From assembly GCA_041686855.1 (NCBI GenBank), contig JAWLDA010000006.1:219429-283428 (forward strand): a stretch of DNA of 64,000 bases, read 5' to 3'. The number at the start of each line of letters is the position of its first letter. The first letter of the stretch is position 1. A program made the position numbers and the translations under genes. The stretch comes from JAWLDA01 sp041686855. Lineage in GTDB: Bacteria; Bacillota; Limnochordia; DTU080; RSA5. The notes beneath the pieces were generated by a model. That model made no database searches, was not told the DNA's origin, and saw only the letters and a list, made by a program, of their open reading frames with translations. Below are positions 32,590 to 41,267 of this stretch, piece by piece.

Positions 32590-33405
32590 CTAACGCATGC
32601 CCAGCCGTTCTAGGGCTGCGTTCACCATCGTCGTGTGTTGGTCCACTCGGACGTGGAGCGGTTGTTTCCTAGAGGTCTCAAGGATCATCGCCTTGGTTTG
32701 AGTGAACATGCCACTCGCCCGTGCCAGACTCCCTTTCACAGGATACTTTATGAGGGAGAATTCGTGCGACGATCGAGAGATGTCGGCATTGACCCGCGCT
32801 TGCATGGCCCGTGCCATACTCACGGTATCGCCTTTAGGGTAGTAGATGATGCTTTGGCCGACCGACTCCGAGTTAATCTTATGAAAGTCATACCCTTCGT
32901 GTAGATCAAACAGATAATCCGGCCGACTACCCGTGACGAGCGACCAGACGCTTTGGGCCAAGGTGGTATCCGCTTTCTCGGAGCGCTTCCGTGGGAAATC
33001 ACGATTGAGATCGCCGGGATGTCCCCCGATGCGGGCGTCGGCTTGGACCCCGAGGCGATTAGCTTCGGGGATCACAATGATCGTTCCCCGTTTAGGTCGG
33101 AACGTAACGAACTGGCGTGCCGCCATATACCCGGCAGGTTCATCCCCGTGCATACCGCCGACAATCATAACGGTAGGCCCACGCACGCCGCTTTCGTTCA
33201 CGTAGTACGGAGTCGCAAAGCGCGTCCTCGCCGCGAGCTGGTTGGCTCCCGATTCGCCAGTCACGTGTTCCGTCCGGGATGCCCCGGGGTTAATGGTGGT
33301 GAAGGAGCCGTTTGTCGCCGACAGGGTTTGCGCATGGCCCAAACTGGCGAAGATAAGGACGAGCGAGGCGAGGATGAGTGCGAGATGAATTTGCCGCATT
33401 TGCAT
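32590..33405 (-). CDS. Exported AstE/aspartoacylase-family zinc hydrolase
   Basis: The 271-residue product has an N-terminal signal peptide (IHLALILASLVLIFASLGHAQ) and an M14-like fold. VMIVGGMHGDEPAGYMAAR gives the HxxE zinc motif, LNRDFPR the Asn-Arg substrate residues, and DYLFDLHEGYDFH the third zinc histidine. ILETSRKQPLHVRVDQH supplies the catalytic glutamate region. Family members deacylate N-acyl amino acids or cut amino-acid amides; an exported version may act on wall or peptide material. ATG 33405 follows GGGAGCTCTTCC. It converges on bofA with 8 bp between the stops and is divergent from arginase. Confidence 0.82.
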   Translation of the reverse strand: MQMRQIHLALILASLVLIFASLGHAQTLSATNGSFTTINPGASRTEHVTGESGANQLAARTRFATPYYVNESGVRGPTVMIVGGMHGDEPAGYMAARQFVTFRPKRGTIIVIPEANRLGVQADARIGGHPGDLNRDFPRKRSEKADTTLAQSVWSLVTGSRPDYLFDLHEGYDFHKINSESVGQSIIYYPKGDTVSMARAMQARVNADISRSSHEFSLIKYPVKGSLARASGMFTQTKAMILETSRKQPLHVRVDQHTTMVNAALERLGMR

Positions 33406-33538
33406 GGAAGAGCTCCCTTCTCCTTTTTGGACCGTATTGGGGTGGTGTTGGAGTTCCCTCCACTCTGTGGGAATCCTACAAGGAATCAGTCCCTGTACTG
33501 GCAGCATCCGCCACACTGGAGAACGGTAGGTGAGTCGC

Positions 33539-34441
33539 ATGGCCACGATTGACCTCATTGGGGTGCCGATGGATCTGGGAGCCGGACGCCGAGGTGTGGA
33601 TATGGGACCAAGTGCTCTCCGGTACTCGGGGTTACAGGCTGCATTAGAGCAGTTGGGCCACGTGGTGAACGACACGGGCGACCTACCCGTGGCCGGGCCT
33701 GAGCAACAGCCTGTCCGGGACGACCGTGCCAAGTATCTCGAGGAGATCGCGCAGACGTGCAGGCGTTTGGCTGATCGTGTCGCCGCAAGCAAAAGCGCGT
33801 CGCGCACGCCTCTGGTAATAGGCGGTGACCATTCGATCGCTATGGGAACCGGTCTGGGTATGGCAATGGCCAAACCTGGTTTTGGCGTTCTGTGGATTGA
33901 TACTCACTCCGACATCAACACGCCAGATACTTCCCCCAGTGGAAACGTCCATGGCATGCCCATCGCCGCCCTCTTAGGCTTGGAGCCGGCGGGGAGGATG
34001 ACGCGGGCGATGGGATGGGAGCAGCCCCTGCTCACCCCTGAGCGCTTGGTTATGCTGGGCGTACGAGACGTCGATCAGGGTGAAAGGCGCCTACTAAAGC
34101 AGTGTGGCATCAAACTCTTTACCATGTCCGACGTCGATCGAATGGGAGTGGCGGCCGTAATTGACACCGCCCTCGAGTATTTGAGCGATCAGTGCGACGG
34201 TCTTTATGTGAGCTTTGACATGGATGTCCTCGATCCAAATGTGGCGCCGGGCGTCGGGACCCCCAAGGAGGGCGGGCTCACCTACCGGGAAGGCCATCTC
34301 ATTATGGAGACGATTGCCGAGAGCGGCCGATTGTGGGCCCTTGAGGTCGTGGAGATCAATCCCATCCTTGACGTTGGGAATAAAACGGCGAGGGTTGCCC
34401 GGGACCTGATTGCGTCGGCCTTTGGCGCGAGTGTGGTTTAA
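33539..34441 (+). CDS. rocF: Arginase
   Basis: The 300-residue ureohydrolase has the four metal and substrate motifs: GGDHSIAMG, DTHSDIN with GNVHGMP, SFDMDVLDPNVAPGVGTP and the C-terminal EINPILD. The N terminus IDLIGVPMDLGAGRRGVDMGPSALR matches Bacillus RocF. It hydrolyses arginine to ornithine and urea in the cytosol using two Mn ions. The usual DAH of motif 2 is DTH here, a mild change that keeps the metal ligands. ATG 33539 follows TAGGTGAG. It is followed 49 bases later by an aminotransferase, forming a short amino-acid catabolic unit. Confidence 0.92.
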   Translation: MATIDLIGVPMDLGAGRRGVDMGPSALRYSGLQAALEQLGHVVNDTGDLPVAGPEQQPVRDDRAKYLEEIAQTCRRLADRVAASKSASRTPLVIGGDHSIAMGTGLGMAMAKPGFGVLWIDTHSDINTPDTSPSGNVHGMPIAALLGLEPAGRMTRAMGWEQPLLTPERLVMLGVRDVDQGERRLLKQCGIKLFTMSDVDRMGVAAVIDTALEYLSDQCDGLYVSFDMDVLDPNVAPGVGTPKEGGLTYREGHLIMETIAESGRLWALEVVEINPILDVGNKTARVARDLIASAFGASVV

Positions 34442-34490
34442 GGTTTGTCGCATGTGTGGTTTGGGGACAAAATGATACGGGGTGGTCACG

Positions 34491-35831
34491 ATGGGATCGA
34501 TCGTGCGGAAGACTAAACTGCCGGGTCCAAACTCAAAGGCCGGGCTTGAACGACTTCGGCGCGCCGTGCCGCGGTCACTATGGCCGACGCTCCCGATCCT
34601 CACGGCGCGAGCAAACGGCGCGGTCCTAGAGGATGTTGACGGCAACTGTTTTCTCGACTTCGCCGGTGGGTTGGGAGCCTTAAACACGGGCCACTCCCAT
34701 CCGACTGTGGTAACGAGTCTTAAAGAGCAAGCGAGCGCGTTCTTGCACACGGACTTTAGCCTCGTTCCCTACGCATCGTACGTCGAGTTGGCGGACGGTT
34801 TGGCGGCTCGTACGCCGGTTCGCGGTGAGCGACGCGTGGCTTTCTTTAACTCGGGGGCAGAGGCTGTCGAGAACGCCGTCAAAATTGCACGCAAAGCGAC
34901 AGGTCGTCCCGGCATCGTCTGCTTTGAAGGAGCGTTTCACGGACGGACTTTAATGGCACTCTCGCTCACCAGCCGGGTGGATCCCTACAAATGCGGATTT
35001 GGCCCGTTCGCCCCGGAAGTGTATCGTGTCCCGTACGCCAATCCGTACCGGCACAGCGGTCCACTCGATGCCGCACAATGGGCGTTGCAGCAGTTGGAGC
35101 GCGCATTCTCAACACGGGTCTGCGCGGATGATGTGGCGGCAATCATCGTCGAACCGATTCAAGGTGAGGGGGGGTTCGTAGTCCCTCCAACGGCCTTCTT
35201 GAAAGGTTTGCGTGACATTGCGGACCGTCACGGAATCGTGCTGATCGTAGACGAGATTCAAACGGGGTATGGGCGAACCGGTCGCTTCTTCGCACTCGAA
35301 CACTTTGGCATCGAGGCTGACTTAATGACGGTGGGTAAATCGCTGGCATCAGGATTGCCGTTGAGCGCCGTCGTCGGCACGCAAGCGCTCATGGATGCGG
35401 TGGGCCCGGGTGGCCTGGGCGGTACCACCATTGGCAACCCTCTCGCCTGTCAAGCGGGACTTGCCGTCTTGCACGTGATGGATAACGAGGGGTTAGTCGC
35501 TCGGGCGAACGTGATCGGCGAGGCGCTGCGCTCATGCCTTACGGATTTAGGGGCTGAGTATCCACAAATTGGGGACGTGCGCGGGCTAGGTGCAATGATC
35601 GGGGCAGAGTTTGTAGAGAGTTCGGAGACAGGGGCTCCGGCCGGGTCGTTGGCCAAGCAAACTCTCGGGGAGATCTTTGAGCGGGGGCTCATCGCTGCCG
35701 TCGCCGGTATTCACGGTCACGTGCTGCGGTTTTTGCCCCCTCTCGTCACGACGGACGACCAATTAGGGGAGGCGGGGGAAGTACTACGCCAAGGAGTCGC
35801 AGCGGCCCTTCGTCCCCAGCCTCAACCTTAA
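34491..35831 (+). CDS. Class III aminotransferase (GabT/RocD-like)
   Basis: The 446-residue PLP enzyme has FLDFAGGLGALNTGHSHP, FFNSGAEAVENAVKIARKATGRPGIVCFEGAFHGRT, IIVEPIQGEGG, VDEIQTGYGRTG and the Schiff-base lysine in MTVGKSLASGLPLSAVVG. The FGPFAPEVYRVPYANPYR segment is characteristic of 4-aminobutyrate aminotransferases. The arginase neighbour makes an ornithine-type substrate plausible, so either GABA or ornithine aminotransferase is possible. ATG 34491 follows GGGGTG. Confidence 0.86.
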   Translation: MGSIVRKTKLPGPNSKAGLERLRRAVPRSLWPTLPILTARANGAVLEDVDGNCFLDFAGGLGALNTGHSHPTVVTSLKEQASAFLHTDFSLVPYASYVELADGLAARTPVRGERRVAFFNSGAEAVENAVKIARKATGRPGIVCFEGAFHGRTLMALSLTSRVDPYKCGFGPFAPEVYRVPYANPYRHSGPLDAAQWALQQLERAFSTRVCADDVAAIIVEPIQGEGGFVVPPTAFLKGLRDIADRHGIVLIVDEIQTGYGRTGRFFALEHFGIEADLMTVGKSLASGLPLSAVVGTQALMDAVGPGGLGGTTIGNPLACQAGLAVLHVMDNEGLVARANVIGEALRSCLTDLGAEYPQIGDVRGLGAMIGAEFVESSETGAPAGSLAKQTLGEIFERGLIAAVAGIHGHVLRFLPPLVTTDDQLGEAGEVLRQGVAAALRPQPQP

Positions 35832-35844
35832 TCGGTGTGATGCG

Positions 35845-36732
35845 TCAATTGAGCGTCGTCCACCCTTTGACGATCTCCTTCCAAGTCAAGGCGACGGAGG
35901 GGTGCTCCTTTTTGGGTGCAGCCGACGTAGCTCGTATCAGCATGGGAACCCGCAGAAGTTCGCCGGGTCCAAGTTTATCGCTTTCTGAGAGGCGGTTGGC
36001 ACGTAAGACTGAGGTGAGGTCGACCGTCATGTCGCGGGCGATGTTGCCGGGCGTGTCGCCCTTTTCGACCCTCACCCCCATCACAGGGGCCTGCGCGTAA
36101 GAGACATCCTCCCAGACGATCCTCCATCCAGGCATTCCAAGATCTTCAGCTGCCATGAGCGGTCTATTAACCGGCTGGGCGTTACTGTCAATCCGTCGAT
36201 GGCCGAGGTCGAGCGTTAGAACAGGGGGGAGTAATTCGGAGTCGCCGTTGCTCCTCTCTTCCAGGAGAGAGATCACTCCGAGAACGTCTGAATCCGTCAG
36301 CGCGTCGTTCACCCGGATCTGGCAGCGCGCCCACACTGCGAGAGGCTGGTGCACCCAGTCAGCCCCCGCGTCGTTGGCTCCGTCTGGCTGTTGATAGAGG
36401 TTGACGGCCACCCCTCCAAAATGTTGCTCCTCGGGCGTCCCCGGCACCACCTCGTCGGCACGTATCTCGACACGTCGGCCGAGCGTATCAAAGAACGAGG
36501 CGCGCAACCACACGGAGTCCTGGGTCGGGCGTTGCCAATCAAGCGGTGTGTTATCGAGGGCAAGCACGTCGAGTTCCGTCTCGACCTCATCCTCTAGTGT
36601 GTACTGGTGGGATGTGCCTGCGTCGGCCCTTAGATCGTAAGGTGCAAGTAAGGCGCTTCCGGTCTGAGTCACTTTGACCGCGAGCGGTACTCCTTGGTTG
36701 GGCAGGAAGGCGAGTCGATGGGCCAATTGCAT
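35845..36732 (-). CDS. LysM-containing protein, possibly spore-associated
   Basis: The 295-residue protein has a C-terminal LysM-like unit (VRVEKGDTPGNIARDMTVDLTSVLRANRLSESDKLGPGELLRVP). The first ~190 residues are beta-rich and repetitive, with paired AVKVTQTGSALL / VWLRASFFDTLGRRVEIRADEVVPG segments. They might be a diverged SPOCS/DUF3794-type domain as in spore-coat LysM proteins, but I cannot confirm this. There is no signal peptide. ATG 36732 is very close to AGGAGGGA, so the TTG two codons downstream may be used. It converges on the aminotransferase gene. Confidence 0.6.
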   Translation of the reverse strand: MQLAHRLAFLPNQGVPLAVKVTQTGSALLAPYDLRADAGTSHQYTLEDEVETELDVLALDNTPLDWQRPTQDSVWLRASFFDTLGRRVEIRADEVVPGTPEEQHFGGVAVNLYQQPDGANDAGADWVHQPLAVWARCQIRVNDALTDSDVLGVISLLEERSNGDSELLPPVLTLDLGHRRIDSNAQPVNRPLMAAEDLGMPGWRIVWEDVSYAQAPVMGVRVEKGDTPGNIARDMTVDLTSVLRANRLSESDKLGPGELLRVPMLIRATSAAPKKEHPSVALTWKEIVKGWTTLN

Positions 36733-36901
36733 TCCCTCCTCGTGCTTAGTGTTTCATTAGCACAGTATGAGGTAGCCCACCCATCGTGCGCTAGTGCGGT
36801 TCTCCTGTTTGCTCCACCCGTTCAATCTTTCCTGGTATGTGATGGCCCAAATCCGCCCCATCATAAGAGAGGAATTCTGCTGGGAGAGGTGAGGGTGAAA
36901 C

Positions 36902-37090
36902 GTGGTCGTAGACGTGGAGGCCGTGCGCAGCGAGTACAATCGAATTGAAGACCGCCTCTATCGCCTCCGATGCAACTTTGGGTACTCATCGGTGCGCAAC
37001 AACGCCTTTAAGCGGCTGGAACAGAGGGCCCAGAAGCTCAACCGCTTGATGCGTCAAATGGAGTCGACATGGGGAACACGACGTTCTTAA
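36902..37090 (+). CDS. Small helical protein of 62 residues
   Basis: GTG 36902 follows GAGAGGTGAGGGTGAAAC. The product is basic and helical (YNRIEDRLYRLRCNFGYSSVRNNAFKRLEQRAQKLNRLMRQME), with coiled-coil character and one Cys. No family is recognised. It sits ahead of the structured leader of the spore photoproduct lyase gene and is divergent from the LysM gene. Confidence 0.5.
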   Translation: MVVDVEAVRSEYNRIEDRLYRLRCNFGYSSVRNNAFKRLEQRAQKLNRLMRQMESTWGTRRS

Positions 37091-37161
37091 AGGACGCTCG
37101 ACCTATGGTAGTATCAGCAAGGGTGAATACTTTGGAGAACTTCGGGATATTCTACTCTTGC

Positions 37162-37183
37162 GCGGAGTGACCTGTCACTCCGC
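37162..37183 (+). repeat. Inverted repeat upstream of splB
   Basis: A perfect 10-bp inverted repeat (GCGGAGTGAC / GTCACTCCGC) has only 2 bases between arms. The near-zero loop suits a protein operator or a very tight hairpin. It lies ~90 bases upstream of splB and just ahead of a second hairpin. Confidence 0.55.
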
Positions 37184-37190
37184 TTAAAGG

Positions 37191-37246
37191 GCAGCTCCAT
37201 GGTGATGTGCGCTCAAGACAAGCGCCGTTGCCGGAGCTGCTTTTCT
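37191..37246 (+). terminator. Hairpin with T tract in the splB leader
   Basis: GCAGCTCC and GGAGCTGC pair across a 33-base interval and are followed by TTTTCTTAT. It is a terminator-like structure directly before the splB ribosome site, either ending the upstream small gene or attenuating splB. Confidence 0.5.
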
Positions 37247-37270
37247 TATATAACGTTCGGGGGTTAGGGG

Positions 37271-38287
37271 ATGCGCTACTTTCGGCCGGCGCGCGTGTAC
37301 GTGAAGGAAGAGGCACTCAAATACGAGCTGACGGACGAGATGGTGGCACGCTTTAACGAATCCGGTATACCGGTTGAGATGGTTAAGCGGGTTCGCTCTA
37401 CATTTGACGGGACGCCGCGGGAGCAGTTCTTTGAAGCTAAGCGGACGCTGGTTCTTGGGGTGCGCAAGAAGACCCCGCTCCAAGGGTGTCGTCCCTCTGC
37501 AAATTGGCAGTTGCCGTTTGTGAGTGGTTGTCCTGGCCATTGCCATTACTGTTACCTCAACACCTCCTTTGGACCTCGCCCATACGTTCGAGTCTATGTA
37601 AACGTCGACGAGATACTTGCTCACGCGGAAGAGTACATCGAGGTCCGCCGCCCCATGGTCACTATCTTTGAAGGCTCGTCGACGTCGGACCCCGTTCCTC
37701 TGGAGCATTGGACTGGATCACTTTCACGCGCTATTGAGCACTTCGCTAAGCATCCCTACGGACGGTTCCGAATCGCAACCAAATACGACAACGTCGAACC
37801 GTTTTTAGGTCTGGACCACCGCGGTCACACTCGGATTCGGTTTACGGTAAACAGCAAACGTGTGGTCGGAAGCTGGGACAAAGCGACAGCGAGTCTATCT
37901 CGACGCCTAGCTGCCGCAAAGAAAATCGCGCAAGCCGGTTATCCGTTTGGGTTTCTTCTCGGGCCAATCGTAATGTATGAGGGTTGGGAGAACGAATACG
38001 TTGACTTGGTTACGTCGATCGCCGATACCTTTACGAGCGAGGAGCGCTCGAGAATGAGCCTGGAACTGATCACCCATCGATTCACGCCTAAGGCAAAGAG
38101 CATCATTGAAAGTGTCTACTCCGACACGGACCTGCCGATGGACGAGGGTGAGCGCGTGTGGCGGTATGGACAATTCGGCTACGGAAAGTGGATGTACCCG
38201 CGGGATGCTTACGACGCGGTGAAACAAGTCGTGCAAGGGGCCATAGGGCGTATGCTGCCGCAAGCGAAGGTGATGTACCTTGTCTAA
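37271..38287 (+). CDS. splB: Spore photoproduct lyase-like radical SAM protein
   Basis: The 338-residue protein matches SplB over its whole length. Its [4Fe-4S]/SAM motif is CPGHCHYCYL (Cys87, Cys91, Cys94), followed by YVRVYVNVDEIL, KYDNVEPFL, FTVNSKRVV and a C-terminal helix-turn-helix-like DNA contact region. SplB reverses the 5-thyminyl-5,6-dihydrothymine dimer in germinating spores. The hydrogen-donor cysteine (Cys141 in B. subtilis, in an ACTSD context) is Ser137 here, in FEGSSTSDPV. The offset of four matches the cluster cysteines, so the alignment is secure. The tyrosines of the radical relay (Tyr93, Tyr95) are present. The next gene overlaps by 8 bases and encodes a ferredoxin. Confidence 0.9.
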   Translation: MRYFRPARVYVKEEALKYELTDEMVARFNESGIPVEMVKRVRSTFDGTPREQFFEAKRTLVLGVRKKTPLQGCRPSANWQLPFVSGCPGHCHYCYLNTSFGPRPYVRVYVNVDEILAHAEEYIEVRRPMVTIFEGSSTSDPVPLEHWTGSLSRAIEHFAKHPYGRFRIATKYDNVEPFLGLDHRGHTRIRFTVNSKRVVGSWDKATASLSRRLAAAKKIAQAGYPFGFLLGPIVMYEGWENEYVDLVTSIADTFTSEERSRMSLELITHRFTPKAKSIIESVYSDTDLPMDEGERVWRYGQFGYGKWMYPRDAYDAVKQVVQGAIGRMLPQAKVMYLV

Positions 38288-38654
38288 AAGGGCTGCTGTC
38301 GATGAGAAGGAGTTGGGCGAGCGCAAGCCCCCTGTTGAGCAAGGAGTCGCCCGGGTCGAGGCTCGCGTCCGGGACAAGGAGTACGCGTTTGATGTTCCGC
38401 TTGGAGGCAACTTGCTTAGCGCCGCCCTGAGAAACAAGGTGCCCGTGGACCACCTTTGTAGGGTGGGCTTGTGTGGCATCTGCCAAGTTCGAGTGGCTTG
38501 GGGTGACGACTCCTTAAGTGAGCCTAGTGACGCTGAGACGCTGCTCTTGGACGAGATGCCGCTCTCCGAAGGGGTCCGGCTGGCTTGCCAGGCCAAAGTC
38601 CTCGACGATCTCGGCATTGAGCAAAGCGATGCTAAACGACAGGCTCCTCGATGA
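38280..38654 (+). CDS. [2Fe-2S] ferredoxin
   Basis: The 124-residue protein has a beta-grasp ferredoxin core with cluster cysteines in HLCRVGLCGICQV and the fourth in RLACQAKV. The spacing is C-x4-C-x2-C...C. An N-terminal charged tail of ~25 residues and a short basic C terminus flank it. TTG 38280 follows AAGGTGATGTACC inside the end of splB, so translation is coupled. The context suggests it delivers electrons to the radical SAM cluster of the lyase; this is an inference. Its 3' end overlaps the convergent thioesterase gene by 23 bases. Confidence 0.85.
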   Translation: MSKRAAVDEKELGERKPPVEQGVARVEARVRDKEYAFDVPLGGNLLSAALRNKVPVDHLCRVGLCGICQVRVAWGDDSLSEPSDAETLLLDEMPLSEGVRLACQAKVLDDLGIEQSDAKRQAPR

Positions 38655-39084
38655 TTGCCCCCTGTAAATGCGCCTCGAGTTTGGGGACGCGCAAGAAACG
38701 TCCGTGCGCCTGCGCCAGGACGCTCCCTTCCGGATCGAGTAGGGTTGCGTGCGCGAGGTAGTATCGACGCTCTTGTCCGTCATAGAACGCCTCCACACGG
38801 ACGGGCACACCCGGTTGAGCGCTCTTGCGTAATGTCGTCGAGAGATGTACGGTCATGGTCGTTTGGCCCGTCGCGTAAATCGCGTAAAACATCGCCTCGT
38901 CCAAGAGTGTCGTGACGAGACCGCCGTGTACGACGCCACCGAATCCGCGGGTATGCGGCGGTGGCGTGAGCTCGGCCCACACGAGTTCTCCATTTGCAAT
39001 AAAAGACGTTTGAAAGCCGGCTTTATTCTCCTTGCCACAAACAAAACAGTGGTCGGAGGAGTATCGAACGACGCCCTTGCCGAT
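38632..39084 (-). CDS. PaaI-like hotdog thioesterase, start codon unusual
   Basis: The core has GFGGVVHGGLVTTLLDEAMFYAIYA, the HGG motif of acyl-CoA thioesterases, followed by beta strands ending GRFLRV. The first usable standard start, GTG 38982, would leave the protein without its N-terminal strand. Upstream in the same frame, without a stop, runs YSSDHCFVCGKENKAGFQTSF. This is the conserved HCFVCGxxNxxG opening of the family. No ATG, GTG or TTG occurs between the in-frame TAG at 39115-39117 and 38982. An ATC at 39084 has AAGGAG nine bases upstream and is the best candidate start (150 residues). A nucleotide error or frameshift is the alternative. Confidence 0.75.
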   Translation of the reverse strand: MGKGVVRYSSDHCFVCGKENKAGFQTSFIANGELVWAELTPPPHTRGFGGVVHGGLVTTLLDEAMFYAIYATGQTTMTVHLSTTLRKSAQPGVPVRVEAFYDGQERRYYLAHATLLDPEGSVLAQAHGRFLRVPKLEAHLQGAIIEEPVV

Positions 39085-39235
39085 CGGACTCCACTCCTTC
39101 TTTGCGCTGTTTCTCTAGGTCTCTTTATTATCTCATCGATGAGACGAATCCTTGCGCTGATGGTTTTGCCTGCAGGAGACACCCCCCGATAGCCCTAACC
39201 TAAGTGCTAATCGCCATCGTAGAGGACAGAGAGCC

Positions 39236-40390
39236 ATGGTTTCCGCACGGAAAAGTCTGGATATGAATTGGGCGCAGCTCGTCGAGTGTGAGCTTGCGCA
39301 ACGCAAGGCCGAGGGATACGACGTAGAGGCGGGCGCCTTTTCTCGCGTTTCGGATTGGGATTCGTGGCGGGAATTTGTGCTCGCTCTTGACGCGCTCCCG
39401 CGGCAGGGGAACGAAGAGGAGTCGCCGGAGTCGTTGGGGGCGATCCGGACGGCGCGGCGTTCGGCGGAGCATCGGTACTCACTCGCTCTGATCAACGGGC
39501 TGGAGGAACGGCTCCGCGGGGGCTGGCACGGACTGTGCTCCGCTATGTCGCACGAGAACCTAGACCTGACTCTAGCCTCTCTTTGCGTCTTGGAAAGACG
39601 GGGCGCGCAATTTGACGCGCCGGCCATCGGAGAGGTTTGGCTAGAGCGCCTGGCTGATGTTTCGTTGACAGGCGCCAATGCGTTTACCCGGGCCGGCCTT
39701 GTCATGGGGGGAATCTCGCCCGACGAGCTGGGGCGGCTCAACCCATACCGTGAGGGAGCCGACATCATGGTGCGCTCCGTCCTGTACGGGCTGGTGCTGC
39801 CCGGTTGCCCTTCATTTGCAGCCGAATTAGCATGGAGGGAAGCATGTCTCTCCCGTAGAGGGAACGGACTTTACATTGCGATGTTCGTGGCTGCCACCTG
39901 CGCCGCGGCCTATGTGGCTGAAGATGTGGAGGAGGCACTCTTGGTAGGAGTAAGCGAGACGCCCGATTCCAGCCTGCTCAACAACGCCGTCCGTTCTGTC
40001 CTAGGCAATTATCGGCGAGGCGTCAACGCCGAATCGGCGCTCGAAGCTGCCTTAACGTCTAATGGATTGAGTGCTATCGACAGCGCGGTGGACGCGGCGG
40101 CCCTCCTTTCCCTCGCGCTCCTGTACGGCGAGGGTCACCTTCAGGATACGCTCGGTTGGGTAGCCCAGTGGAGTGCGCAACGTACTCGTCTAAACGAATG
40201 TGTAAGCGCGGTCGCCGCCGCTATCCTGGGCGTCATGTCTCCCAAAGCGCGGACGGCGTTAGACGCCGCCTTCTCGCTTGATCAGACGCTGCAGAGCGCT
40301 GTTGCGAGACGAGACGGCGTCACGTTTGCCGATCTTGGCCTTCGAATCCAGAGGGTGGCTGCGGCACTCACCACGTCATTGGAGCAGTGA
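39236..40390 (+). CDS. ADP-ribosylglycohydrolase-like protein
   Basis: The 384-residue all-helical protein resembles ADP-ribosylglycohydrolases in NPYREGADIMVRSVLYGLVLPGCPSFAAELAWREACLSRRGNGLYIAMFVAATCAAAYVAEDVEEAL. It lacks the clear N-terminal GDALG and the paired DD metal motif of active hydrolases. An inactive or divergent member is therefore possible. Residues ~1-150 are acidic and family-specific. Its last 15 bases overlap the convergent HAD gene. The role is unknown. Confidence 0.6.
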   Translation: MVSARKSLDMNWAQLVECELAQRKAEGYDVEAGAFSRVSDWDSWREFVLALDALPRQGNEEESPESLGAIRTARRSAEHRYSLALINGLEERLRGGWHGLCSAMSHENLDLTLASLCVLERRGAQFDAPAIGEVWLERLADVSLTGANAFTRAGLVMGGISPDELGRLNPYREGADIMVRSVLYGLVLPGCPSFAAELAWREACLSRRGNGLYIAMFVAATCAAAYVAEDVEEALLVGVSETPDSSLLNNAVRSVLGNYRRGVNAESALEAALTSNGLSAIDSAVDAAALLSLALLYGEGHLQDTLGWVAQWSAQRTRLNECVSAVAAAILGVMSPKARTALDAAFSLDQTLQSAVARRDGVTFADLGLRIQRVAAALTTSLEQ

Positions 40391-41182
40391 CGGCAGGTCG
40401 GCGATCGAGTCGATGACGCGCCATGGTTTTGGCTCCGCCTGCTCGGCTTCGCTTGCGGTCACGTTTCCGGTCAAAACGAGGATAGAGCGCATCTGGGCGG
40501 CATGGGCGGCGCAGATATCGCTGTCGATCGTGTCGCCGACCATCACGCACTCGGACGTCGCCAATCCCGCGCTCTGAGCGGCCGCGAGCAACAGATCCGC
40601 CTTGGGCTTTCCGATCATGACCTCCGGCTCCTTCAACGTCATCGCCGTGAGTGCCGCGACGATCGCTCCTGTCCCCGGCACGAGACCGTCCTCTTTCGGA
40701 TAGGTGCGATCGACATTTGGCGCGGCCAGGATTGCCCCTTTTTGAAGACAGCGCAGGGCGCGGGTTAACTTGGTGTAATTAAAGGACGGATCCCCGCCGG
40801 CCACGACGAAATCCGTAAGGTAGTCGATCTCCTCGGGTTCATCGATGACTCGCAACCCCTGCTCTTCGAGGTCGCGTCGGAAGCCTTCGGAGCCTATCAA
40901 ATACACTGTAGCTCGGCTTTGTCTTCGGGCCAGGGCGCGAGCCAGCACTTCTGTGGCGAGAACGATCTCATCGGATTCGGCGGGGATGCCAAGGCGCGAG
41001 AACTGCTCTTGCATCTTCGCACTACCTAAAACAGAGTTGTTGGAGACAAAGCGCACTTGAAGGCCCTTCTCCTTGAGCCAAGTGACGGTTTGAGGGGCGC
41101 GGTCGACGGGTTGACTCCCGCGCCACAACACGCCGTCGAGGTCAAGGAAGACCCCTTTAATCGCTTGCTGGTCATCAGACAA
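40376..41182 (-). CDS. NagD-type HAD phosphatase (HAD-IIA)
   Basis: The 268-residue protein has KGVFLDLDGVLWRGSQPV (motif I nucleophile Asp) and RFVSNNSVLGS (motif II Ser). Its C2 cap contains VVAGGDPSFNYTKLTRALRCL, and GKPKADLL (Lys) and MVGDTIDSDICAAHAAQM give motif IV. This is the HAD-IIA pattern of NagD/AraL and 4-nitrophenylphosphatase-like sugar-phosphate or nucleotide phosphatases. TTG 41182 follows GAGGTGACCACA. It is convergent with the glycohydrolase-like gene. Confidence 0.88.
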   Translation of the reverse strand: MSDDQQAIKGVFLDLDGVLWRGSQPVDRAPQTVTWLKEKGLQVRFVSNNSVLGSAKMQEQFSRLGIPAESDEIVLATEVLARALARRQSRATVYLIGSEGFRRDLEEQGLRVIDEPEEIDYLTDFVVAGGDPSFNYTKLTRALRCLQKGAILAAPNVDRTYPKEDGLVPGTGAIVAALTAMTLKEPEVMIGKPKADLLLAAAQSAGLATSECVMVGDTIDSDICAAHAAQMRSILVLTGNVTASEAEQAEPKPWRVIDSIADLPSLLQ

Positions 41183-41267
41183 ATGTGGTCACCTCAAGAG
41201 ATCTTTAGCGTCCGCTAGACACCTCCTCCGTATTCTGAGCCACCTACCGTTTCCCTGCATCCACACG

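Noticed and set aside
32953..33552. 199-codon plus ORF antisense to the AstE-family hydrolase
   Set aside because: The opposite strand encodes all zinc and substrate motifs and a signal peptide.
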